The notes under the pieces: generated by a model
The model's database searches: none
What the model was told of the DNA's origin: nothing
What the model saw: the letters and a program-made list of their open reading frames with translations, nothing else
Shown: positions 1 through 4,660 of the stretch, in pieces
Numbering within the stretch: position 1 is the stretch's first letter
How the letters are laid out: each line of letters starts with the position of its first letter
DNA from: CAZDGB01 sp964504645
GTDB taxonomy: Bacteria > Planctomycetota > Planctomycetia > Planctomycetales > Planctomycetaceae
Length of the DNA stretch: 9,414 nucleotides
Direction of reading: 5' to 3'
Assembly (NCBI GenBank): GCA_964504645.1
Contig: CAZDGB010000294.1
Location: forward strand, 1 to 9,414
Made by a program: the position numbers and the translations under genes

Positions 1-95
1 TCCCACGGATGCCAGTCGACCGGGTTGCGGGCGTGCTGGAGCAGGTACGGGCTGGTTTCATGCGCGAGACGGTTGGCGGCAGGTGAGGAAGACAT
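1..95 (-). CDS. DUF255 / YyaL-type thioredoxin-fold protein, N-terminal fragment
   Basis: This is the first 31 codons of a gene that runs off the left edge. Reading the minus strand from the ATG at 95-93, the peptide begins MSSSPAANRLAHETSPYLLQ and continues HARNPVDWHPW. The pattern NRL-x-HE-x-SPYLLQHA-x-NPVDW-x-PW is the signature opening of the DUF255 family (bacterial YyaL, animal SPATA20), large proteins of roughly 600-700 residues with an N-terminal thioredoxin-like domain followed by a glycosidase-like helical barrel. Their biochemical role is not settled. The catalytic CxxC region expected shortly after this point lies outside the window. Only a weak GGA stands upstream of the ATG, but the start matches the usual family start a few residues before NRL. 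The gene is divergent from the CDGSH gene, with 119 bp between their starts. Confidence 0.88.
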   Translation of the reverse strand, partial: MSSSPAANRLAHETSPYLLQHARNPVDWHPW

Positions 96-107
96 GGCGT
101 GTCCGTC

Positions 108-193
108 GGTTGTGGGGTGCGGGTTGTTTGTAGTAGGTTGTGGCGGCGGCGTCATGCCGTGTTCAACCCCAACCCACCATCAACCACCCACAC
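108..193. repeat. G/T-rich quasi-heptameric inverted repeat in a divergent gap
   Basis: The left part (108-143) is G/T-rich and can be read as 7-nt words: GGTTGTG, GGGTGCG, GGTTGTT, TGTAGTA, GGTTGTG. The right part (164-193) is the C/A-rich opposite. On the minus strand it reads GTGTGGGTG, then GTTGATG, GTGGGTT, GGGGTTG. The arms are only loosely complementary, so a single hairpin is uncertain, but the strand asymmetry and word structure are clear. The element fills the gap between the starts of the DUF255 gene (95, minus) and the CDGSH gene (215, plus), so it would overlap their promoters or 5' leaders. This is the weakest member of the group of such elements in this window. Confidence 0.45.
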
Positions 194-214
194 ATTGTAG
201 GCAGGGGACTTGCC

Positions 215-442
215 ATGTCCGACGTCGTCGTCAAAGTTCGCGAGCACGGCCCGATTCTGATTTCCGGCCCGATCACGCTCACCGACCACTTGGGGAACGT
301 GTACGACCTGACGGGCAAGGCGAACGTCGCGCTCTGCCGCTGCGGCCAGTCGCAGAAGAAGCCGTTCTGCGACGGCACTCACAAGACGTGCGGTTTTCAG
401 GCGGGAGAAACGGCACCGCCAGCGCCCACACCGACGGCGTAA
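215..442 (+). CDS. CDGSH-type iron-sulfur protein
   Basis: This is a 75-residue stand-alone CDGSH protein. Residues 41-56 read CRCGQSQKKPFCDGTH, an exact match to the family pattern C-x-C-x2-(S/T)-x3-P-x-C-D-G-(S/A/T)-H. The expected 2Fe-2S ligands are Cys41, Cys43, Cys52 and His56. The N-terminal half (GPI-x-LTDHLGNVYDLTGKANVALCRCG) is the strand-rich lead-in usual in small bacterial members. Such proteins are thought to act in redox or iron-sulfur handling in the cytosol; the partner is unknown. An extra Cys59 follows the motif, and the tail is Pro/Ala/Thr-rich and probably disordered. I chose the ATG at 215 because AGGGGA (203-208) precedes it by 6 nt. An in-frame GTG at 140 would only add translation of the repeat upstream. 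The gene converges on the minus-strand gene ending at 493. Confidence 0.92.
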   Translation: MSDVVVKVREHGPILISGPITLTDHLGNVYDLTGKANVALCRCGQSQKKPFCDGTHKTCGFQAGETAPPAPTPTA

Positions 443-458
443 CGTCGTAGAGCGGGCA

Positions 459-475
459 ACGCTTTTGCGAAGCGT
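459..475. terminator. small hairpin between convergent genes
   Basis: ACGCTT (459-464) pairs with AAGCGT (470-475) around a 5-nt loop, in the 50 bp between the stop of the CDGSH gene (442) and the stop of the minus gene (493). Neither side has a T tract, so it is at best a weak or factor-assisted bidirectional terminator. Confidence 0.25.
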
Positions 476-492
476 CGCGAAGAAAGACGAAA

Positions 493-702
493 TCAGTGTG
501 CGCCGGCGGTTTGCTTGGCGCGGCCCCCCTCAAGCAGGGCGTTGAGATCCTGAATCTGCTGCAGCGCGTCGGAACGCTGCTCTTCCGTCAGTTCGCTGGT
601 ATCGCGGAATTCCAGCGTGTAGCTGCGGCGCACGAAGCGCAAACCGCGCAGCAGATACTCGCGTTGACGGTCGCTCAATTCGAGAGACATCGTCTGGCTC
701 AT
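493..702 (-). CDS. small helical protein of unknown function
   Basis: This is a 69-residue protein that I do not recognise. It is rich in charged residues, Leu and Gln and should be mostly helical: LSDRQREYLLRGLRFVRRS, then LTEEQRSDALQQIQDLNALL, with a short flexible tail GGRAKQTAGAH. It has no signal peptide, membrane segment, cysteine or metal motif. The spacing of Leu, Tyr and Arg suggests a two-helix hairpin, perhaps an oligomerising or partner-binding unit. The start at 702 (ATG) has CAGGA about 9 nt upstream; a second in-frame ATG at 690 has no such site. The coding call rests on this start and on the protein-like composition, which the other overlapping frames lack. The gene is monocistronic, convergent with the CDGSH gene and separated from parA by a 450 bp gap. 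Confidence 0.65.
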   Translation of the reverse strand: MSQTMSLELSDRQREYLLRGLRFVRRSYTLEFRDTSELTEEQRSDALQQIQDLNALLEGGRAKQTAGAH

Positions 703-937
703 GAACGGTTTTCCTGGGGAGAAGGAAGTCTGCGCCGCGGCTGAAAGTCGCCGTGGATGCAGCGATATCCAGCCTAGCGGTCCGCTCCCCGCGACACAAG
801 CGTCCGCGGTTTCCGCCAGAGAATTCGCTGTTCCCTAGAGTTGTCGAATCAAACCGCGGGTGAACTTGCCGCGATCGCTCGCCGGCCCGGCAAGCCCGTT
901 TTGCGCTGCGTCCCGCGAATCGGGTGAGACTTCGCCA

Positions 938-956
938 ACCGGCAGAAACTGCCGGT
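938..956. repeat. perfect 8-bp hairpin with AAA loop
   Basis: ACCGGCAG (938-945), AAA, CTGCCGGT (949-956) forms a compact GC-rich hairpin. It lies about 200 bp beyond the parA stop on the strand that parA is read from. No T tract follows on either strand, so calling it a terminator would be speculative. Confidence 0.45.
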
Positions 957-962
957 CTCGAA

Positions 963-1004
963 GGCGTCTCTCGCAAAGACGCCAAGCCGCAAAGTTCGCC
1001 AAGA
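963..1004. repeat. CGCAAAGA tandem array with a 7-bp hairpin
   Basis: From 972 the sequence reads CGCAAAGA, CGCCAAGC, CGCAAAGT, then (after one T) CGCCAAGA: four 8-nt words with only a few differences. Its left edge overlaps a perfect hairpin, GGCGTCT (963-969) with AGACGCC (977-983) around a 7-nt loop. The word is close to the CGCAGAGA word of the repeat at 9162-9282, but here only one arm is present. Confidence 0.6.
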
Positions 1005-1020
1005 AAGTAAAGGGCTAGGA

Positions 1021-1150
1021 AACTCCAGGCTCCAAAGTCCAAATAAGCTCCAGATCTCAAATTCCAAACCGTCCTCGAGGAGAGGCGTTTGGAACTTGAA
1101 TTACCTTGGAACTTGTTTGGAGCTTAGGATTTGGAACTTGGAACTTCGAG
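1021..1150. repeat. TTGGAAC-type heptameric inverted repeat next to the parA stop
   Basis: The right arm (about 1087-1150) contains TTGGAAC at 1089, 1106, 1131 and 1138 and TTGGAGC at 1117, with TTGAATT at 1096 and TTAGGAT at 1124 keeping a 7-nt phase. Read on the minus strand, the left arm (about 1069-1021) is TTGGAAT, TTGAGAT, CTGGAGC, a short TTAT, TTGGACT, TTGGAGC, CTGGAGT. The arms can pair over most of their length with mismatches and a few bulges, around a short loop containing CCTCGAGG (1073-1080). The element begins within 3 nt of the parA stop, so a parA transcript would end in it. It may act as a 3'-end structure; there is no T tract. Confidence 0.7.
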
Positions 1151-1152
1151 GC

Positions 1153-1974
1153 TCACGCGGCATTAGACAGCGGAGCGCGGACCGATTCGGTGGCCAAGAC
1201 TTCCTGCACGAGGGCTTCATAATCGATGGCGCCCGAACTCTTGGGGGCGTAATCGAAAATGCTTTGCGCGAAGCTCGGGGCCTCGGCGAGCTTGATGTTG
1301 CGGCGGATCCGGCTTTGGAAGATCTTCGCCTCTTTCCACGGGGCCGATGGGTCGCTCTGATCGAGGAACCGGACGAGGTCGTCGGTAATGTCCGCTGCGA
1401 GGCGCGTCGCCGTTTCGTAGAGGCAGAGGATGATGCCTGTGATTTTCAGCTCGCGATTGAGCCGGCGTTTCACGAGTGACGTCGTCTCGAACAGCTTGGA
1501 AAGGCCCTGCAACGCCAGGAAATGGGGCTGCAGCGGGATGAAGACCTCGTGCGCCGCCGTGAGCGCATTGATCGTCAGCACGCCCAGCGACGGCGGGCAA
1601 TCCATGATGACGTAGTCGACCGGCTGCTCGGCGACGAACGCATCCATGGCCTGGCGGAGCACGACTTCCCGGTGGGACGAATCGACCAATTCCAGCTCCG
1701 TCGCCGCCAGGTCGAGGTCCGACGGTCCCACCCACAGACGTTCCACGGCCAGTTGCTTCACCGCTGCCACGGGATGCCGGCCCGTGAAGACGTCGTACAT
1801 GGTCGGCAAGCGGCCCAGCGTATCGACCCCAACATGCAGCGTCGCATGGCCTTGCGGATCGAGATCGACCAGTAGTACCGAGCGTCCCGCCTTGGCGAGT
1901 CCGGCGGCGAGATTCACGCTGGTGGTCGTCTTGCCGACGCCACCTTTCTGATTCATGACGGCGATCCGTCGCAC
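1153..1974 (-). CDS. parA: ParA/Soj-type Walker ATPase (orphan)
   Basis: This 273-residue protein is a full-length ParA/Soj-family ATPase, a class that dimerises on ATP, binds DNA non-specifically and positions chromosomes, plasmids or protein cargo. The deviant Walker A motif KGGVGKTT is at 10-17 with signature Lys10. VLLVDLDPQG (33-42) is the Walker A' strand, and VDYVIMDCPPSLG (119-131) is the Walker B region with Asp125. The C-terminal region has the Soj-type motif IRRNIKLAEAPSF followed by SSGAIDYEAL. The start is GTG at 1974 with AAGGA (minus strand, 1980-1984) 5 nt upstream; an internal Met at codon 7 would cut into the first strand. No parB is adjacent, and I see no parS-like palindrome nearby. 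It could therefore be a second ParA for another cargo rather than the chromosomal Soj. It is separated from the upstream gene by a terminator, so it should have its own promoter within 1975-2097. Confidence 0.93.
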   Translation of the reverse strand: MRRIAVMNQKGGVGKTTTSVNLAAGLAKAGRSVLLVDLDPQGHATLHVGVDTLGRLPTMYDVFTGRHPVAAVKQLAVERLWVGPSDLDLAATELELVDSSHREVVLRQAMDAFVAEQPVDYVIMDCPPSLGVLTINALTAAHEVFIPLQPHFLALQGLSKLFETTSLVKRRLNRELKITGIILCLYETATRLAADITDDLVRFLDQSDPSAPWKEAKIFQSRIRRNIKLAEAPSFAQSIFDYAPKSSGAIDYEALVQEVLATESVRAPLSNAA

Positions 1975-1979
1975 GGGAA

Positions 1980-1984
1980 TCCTT
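1980..1984 (-). promoter_or_regulatory. ribosome binding site for the parA GTG start
   Basis: AAGGA on the minus strand stands 5 nt before the GTG at 1974 and decides this start over the internal ATG at codon 7. Confidence 0.7.
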
Positions 1985-2097
1985 TCCCAGACTTCCTATG
2001 TTTTTCAGGCGTCAATCTTGAGAGCGCACCGCGGACGGCAAGGAAGAGACGCCGACGCGTTCTTTATCCATCGCTCCATCTGTGGGGGGAGCGTGAG

Positions 2098-2135
2098 AAA
2101 AAACGAACCCCGCCTCAGCGATGAGACGGGGTTCG
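2098..2135 (-). terminator. strong intrinsic terminator of the YTV-repeat gene
   Basis: On the minus strand a 13-bp stem (2135-2123 with 2116-2104, one T-G pair) closes a 6-nt loop. Its outer part is CGAACCCCG pairing with CGGGGTTCG. Six T residues follow at 2103-2098. It lies about 30 bp after the stop codon of the YTV-repeat gene and before parA, so it should prevent read-through into parA. This is a textbook rho-independent terminator. Confidence 0.92.
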
Positions 2136-2163
2136 TCCGCTTCCAATTTAGTCGAACTTCAGA

Positions 2164-4311
2164 TTAACGGCAGCAGTTGCCGCAACCCGACGTTCCACAG
2201 CCGGCGCCGCCATTGCCGGCGTAGCCGTTGCCGCACGGCGAAGCCGGAACTTGAATCCGCTTCTCCACCATCCGGCAGACCTGGACCTGGATTTCCTTCT
2301 CGACCTGAACCGGCACCTGCACGGTGTAGTTTTCGGTCTTTTCCTCAGCGACGGTATCGCAGACCGTCACTTCGTACTGGTATTCCTGCTGCTGGTTCTC
2401 GTACGACGTGACGTTGACCTGACGGGTTTCCGTCTTCGGCTCGCAGACCGTCACTTCATACTGATATTCCTGCTGCTGGTTTTCGTACGTCGTGACGTCG
2501 ACATCGCGCGTGCGGGTTTCGGTGTCGCAGACGGTGACGTTGTACTGATACTCCTGCTGCTGGTTCTCGTACGACGTGACGTTGACCTGACGGGTTTCCG
2601 TCTTCGGCTCGCAGACGGTGACGTTGTACTGGTATTCCTGCTGCTGGTTTTCGTACGTGGTGACGTTGACCTGACGGGTTTCCGTCTTCGGGTCGCAAAC
2701 GGTCACGTTGTACTGATATTCCTGCTGCTGGTTCTCGTACGTCGTGACATTGACCTGCCGCGTCCGGGTTTCGGTGTCGCAGACGGTCACGTTGTACTGG
2801 TATTCCTGCTGCTGGTTTTCGTACGTCGTGACGTTGACCTGACGGGTTTCCGTCTTCGGGTCGCAGACGGTCACGTTGTACTGGTATTCCTGCTGCTGGT
2901 TCTCGTACGTCGTGACGTTGACCTGGCGGGTCTGCGTCTGAGCTTCGCAGGTCGTCACCTGGTACTGATACTCTTCCTGGAACGCCTGCAGCTCGTTGAC
3001 GGTCACCGGGACTTCCTCGGTGACGACATTCGAGACCCACACGCGTTGGGTGCAGCCAGCGCCGTTGGCCGGGGCATAGGCCACGCCGCCGTTGGCGTAT
3101 CCGCCGCAGCCGCCGCAAGCCGGGGCCGCCGCACAACCGCCGCAGGCCGAGGCACAGCCGCCGCAACCGCCGCAGCCATTGTAGGCCGCAGTGTGGCCGC
3201 AGCCGCCGCACGAGGACGCCACAGCGCCCGACGGGCCGCAGCCGTTCATCACGGGAATCGGGCGGTCTTCCCAATGCCCTTGATCGCGGCTGACGGTTTG
3301 CGTCTTCTGGACCGGCACGCACCGGTGCACGGTGCGGGTGGCGGTCTTCGTCTCGGTCTTCGGCACCAGCACGGTGTAGGTCTGGTCAACGGTCTTCGTC
3401 ACCGGCACGGTGATCGTACGGGTTCCGGTCCGCGTTTCGGTGCGGGGCACCATGACCGTGTAGGTCTGGTCAACGGTCTTCGTCACCGGCACGGCGACGG
3501 TCCGGGTACCAGTCTTCGTTTCCGTACGGGGCACTTGCACCGTATAGGTTTGGTCGACGGTCTTCGTCACCGGCACGGTGATCGTGCGGGTTCCCGTCCG
3601 CGTTTCGGTGCGAGGCACCATGACCGTGTAGGATTGCTCAACGGTCTTCGTCACGGGGACGGAGATCGTGCGGGTCCCGGTCTTCGTTTCGGTGCGGGGC
3701 ACCATGACGGTGTAGGTCTGATCGATCGTCTTCGTGACGGGGACCGAAACCGTCCGCGTGGCGGTGCGGGTTTCCGTCCGCGGCACCTGGACCGTGTAGT
3801 TCTGTTGGACCTTCTTCGTCACCGGGACGGAGATCGTGCGGGTGCCGGTCTTCGTTTCGGTGCGGGGCACCATGACGGTGTAGGTCTGATCGACGGTCTT
3901 GGTGACCGGGACCGAAACCGTGCGCGTTCCCGTCTTGGTTTCCTTGCGGGGCACCTGGCGGTTGACGGTGTAGGTCCGCGATTTCTGTTCGGTCTGATAC
4001 TCGGTCACCGTCACCTTGCGGGTTTCGGTCACCGTTTCCGGAACCATGACGACTTGCTCAACCATGGCCGGCTGGCAGCTCACGGCACCCGCCGGGGCCG
4101 CAGCAGCCGGCGCGTAGTTGGTTCCACACCCTGCGACTCCAGCGCCTGCTCCGCAACCGGTTCCGCATGCTCCGGCTCCTGCGCACGACGCCACTGGTCC
4201 ACAACAGGCCGGGCTCGCCTGGCAGCGCGAGCGATGGCCGTGACACCGGGCCTCGGCGGACGCAGCCGCCAATGCCAGTGACACTCCGAGAATCAACCCT
4301 AATTGCTTCAT
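2164..4311 (-). CDS. secreted YTV-repeat, cysteine-rich envelope protein
   Basis: This 715-residue exported protein is built almost entirely of repeats. Residues 1-21 are a Sec signal peptide with a likely AEA cut before Arg22. Residues 23-80 are rich in Cys, Gly and Ala. Residues 114-339 hold eight YTV units (YTV at 114, 144, 172, 200, 228, 256, 284, 312), most exactly 28 residues long with consensus YTVMVPRTETKTGTRT then VPVTKTVDQT. Residues 356-420 are a CGGCGG-type linker. Residues about 446-651 hold a second array, also of period 28, with consensus EYQYNVTVCDPKTETR then QVNVTTYENQQQ and one Cys per unit. The tail (652-715) returns to YTVQVPVQVEKE and ends Cys-rich (GCGNCCR). The pattern resembles YTV proteins reported from planctomycete cell walls (from memory). 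I infer a beta-rich, disulfide-linked wall or surface component. The ATG has only a weak upstream GGGGGA. Confidence 0.88.
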   Translation of the reverse strand: MKQLGLILGVSLALAAASAEARCHGHRSRCQASPACCGPVASCAGAGACGTGCGAGAGVAGCGTNYAPAAAAPAGAVSCQPAMVEQVVMVPETVTETRKVTVTEYQTEQKSRTYTVNRQVPRKETKTGTRTVSVPVTKTVDQTYTVMVPRTETKTGTRTISVPVTKKVQQNYTVQVPRTETRTATRTVSVPVTKTIDQTYTVMVPRTETKTGTRTISVPVTKTVEQSYTVMVPRTETRTGTRTITVPVTKTVDQTYTVQVPRTETKTGTRTVAVPVTKTVDQTYTVMVPRTETRTGTRTITVPVTKTVDQTYTVLVPKTETKTATRTVHRCVPVQKTQTVSRDQGHWEDRPIPVMNGCGPSGAVASSCGGCGHTAAYNGCGGCGGCASACGGCAAAPACGGCGGYANGGVAYAPANGAGCTQRVWVSNVVTEEVPVTVNELQAFQEEYQYQVTTCEAQTQTRQVNVTTYENQQQEYQYNVTVCDPKTETRQVNVTTYENQQQEYQYNVTVCDTETRTRQVNVTTYENQQQEYQYNVTVCDPKTETRQVNVTTYENQQQEYQYNVTVCEPKTETRQVNVTSYENQQQEYQYNVTVCDTETRTRDVDVTTYENQQQEYQYEVTVCEPKTETRQVNVTSYENQQQEYQYEVTVCDTVAEEKTENYTVQVPVQVEKEIQVQVCRMVEKRIQVPASPCGNGYAGNGGAGCGTSGCGNCCR
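2359..2976 (-). repeat. coding tandem array, 84-bp units, one Cys per unit
   Basis: This DNA encodes the second array of the YTV-repeat protein (residues about 446-651), with seven or so units of 84 bp and degenerate ends. Each unit carries VTVC and ENQQQEYQY. The residues after Cys vary in order: EA, DP, DT, DP, EP, DT, EP, DT. The DP units after Cys483 and Cys539 are identical and two units apart. Lengths stay exactly in frame, so selection or unit-length recombination keeps the register. Confidence 0.9.
3052..3246 (-). repeat. coding CGG-rich linker between the two arrays
   Basis: This stretch encodes residues 356-420, a Gly/Ala/Cys linker with repeated CGGC and GCGG. It contains 13 cysteines by my reading and separates the Cys-poor first array from the Cys-bearing second one. 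It may be a flexible, cross-linkable hinge. Confidence 0.75.
3295..3972 (-). repeat. coding tandem array, 84-bp YTV units
   Basis: This DNA encodes the first array of the YTV-repeat protein (residues 114-339). From the unit at 144 to that at 312 the TET(K/R) position alternates strictly K, R, K, R, K, R, K. The units starting at 228 and 284 are identical over all 28 residues. Both facts point to growth by duplication of a two-unit, 168-bp block. Confidence 0.9.
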
Positions 4312-4429
4312 TGTACCTAGTCCCCCAAAGAGTTACCCACGCCTCTCAAACAGGACATTCCCGTTCGAGCCCACCAGTGTCGTCGCCATCGAAGCCCGTA
4401 GATGCAATGGCGGCGCAGATTGCGGCTTA

Positions 4430-4458
4430 ATACTAAAATCCGTGGTATGCGTTGTCTA
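4430..4458 (-). promoter_or_regulatory. candidate sigma70-like promoter of the YTV-repeat gene
   Basis: On the minus strand TAGACA (4458-4453) and TAGTAT (4435-4430) are separated by exactly 17 nt. They match the -35 consensus at 5 of 6 positions and the -10 consensus at 4 of 6. The start of transcription would fall near 4422, giving a leader of about 110 nt before the ATG at 4311. Planctomycete promoters are poorly defined, so this is a candidate only. Confidence 0.35.
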
Positions 4459-4572
4459 GCGAAAAGGAATCGATTTTCTCGACTTTAACGATCAGTGACG
4501 CTTGATGTTCAGTTGCGATCTCCGCAAATGAACACTCGGAGTTTCCGTGTGAGATGCAACCCGATTTGAGCG

Positions 4573-4581
4573 TGATACAAT
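4573..4581 (+). promoter_or_regulatory. candidate extended -10 promoter of the coiled-coil gene
   Basis: TGATACAAT combines the extended -10 dinucleotide TG with TACAAT, which matches the -10 consensus at 5 of 6 positions. I see no good -35 at 16-18 nt, as is common for extended -10 promoters. Transcription would start near 4588, about 73 nt before the GTG start. Confidence 0.38.
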
Positions 4582-4587
4582 GGCCCG

Positions 4588-4597
4588 CGTCGCGACG
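4588..4597. promoter_or_regulatory. 10-bp palindrome at the predicted transcription start
   Basis: CGTCGCGACG is a perfect 10-bp palindrome lying 6 bp after the proposed -10 box, where a repressor operator would block initiation. GC-rich palindromes of this length also occur by chance in such DNA. Confidence 0.25.
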
Positions 4598-4606
4598 TCG
4601 AACACG

Positions 4607-4621
4607 CACCCGCAACGGGTG
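4607..4621 (+). other. small leader hairpin before the coiled-coil gene
   Basis: CACCCG (4607-4612) pairs with CGGGTG (4616-4621) around a CAA loop, ending about 23 nt upstream of the Shine-Dalgarno site. It could stabilise the leader or modulate translation. No regulator is known. Confidence 0.3.
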
Positions 4622-4644
4622 GTCAAGAATTGACAGACCGATTC

Positions 4645-4654
4645 AAGGAAGGAG
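4645..4654 (+). promoter_or_regulatory. ribosome binding site for the GTG start at 4661
   Basis: AAGGAAGGAG is a near-ideal Shine-Dalgarno sequence 6 nt before the GTG. It fixes a start that has no nearby ATG. Confidence 0.85.
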
Positions 4655-4660
4655 CCGTCA

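Larger units (their letters stand above)
703..1152. other. 450 bp gene-free gap between the small helical gene and parA
   Basis: I see no convincing gene here. Positions 703-930 should hold the leader and promoter of the minus gene starting at 702, but I found no clear -35/-10 pair. The right half holds three structures listed separately: a perfect hairpin at 938-956, an 8-nt tandem array at 963-1004, and the TTGGAAC inverted repeat at 1021-1150. Open frames crossing this stretch translate to arginine-rich, low-quality sequence and are not supported. Confidence 0.6.
4312..4660. other. divergent control region of the YTV-repeat and coiled-coil genes
   Basis: This 349 bp gap separates two divergently transcribed genes and is visibly more AT-rich around 4425-4585 than its flanks. 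It holds a sigma70-like promoter on each strand, a 10-bp palindrome and a small leader hairpin, all listed separately. An open frame of 60 codons on the minus strand (4433-4615) has no Shine-Dalgarno site or recognisable features and overlaps the proposed promoter, so I do not annotate it. Confidence 0.55.

Noticed and set aside
108..193. Riboswitch or tRNA in the first gap
   Set aside because: I see no conserved riboswitch core or cloverleaf, only a G/T-rich quasi-repeat.
25..450. A plus-strand open frame covering the left end and the CDGSH gene
   Set aside because: It crosses the DUF255 start in antisense and reads the CDGSH gene in the wrong frame.
530..1060. A 176-codon minus-strand open frame across the gap before parA
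   Set aside because: The product is Arg/Ser-rich with no protein-like pattern. It overlaps the small helical gene and translates repeat DNA.
1975..2097. A specific parA promoter
   Set aside because: TTGACG occurs on the minus strand (in gattgacgcc), but no acceptable -10 lies 16-18 nt from it, so I did not call one.
2359..3972. CRISPR array
   Set aside because: The 84-bp repeats are contiguous, have no unique spacers and keep a single reading frame.
2251..4281. A 676-codon plus-strand open frame opposite the YTV-repeat gene
   Set aside because: Its product is an Arg/His/Leu-rich mirror of the repeats. The repeat codons simply create no stops on the other strand, and the sense frame has a signal peptide and a terminator.
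4433..4615. A 60-codon minus-strand open frame in the divergent gap
   Set aside because: It has no Shine-Dalgarno site or recognisable motif and overlaps the proposed promoter elements.
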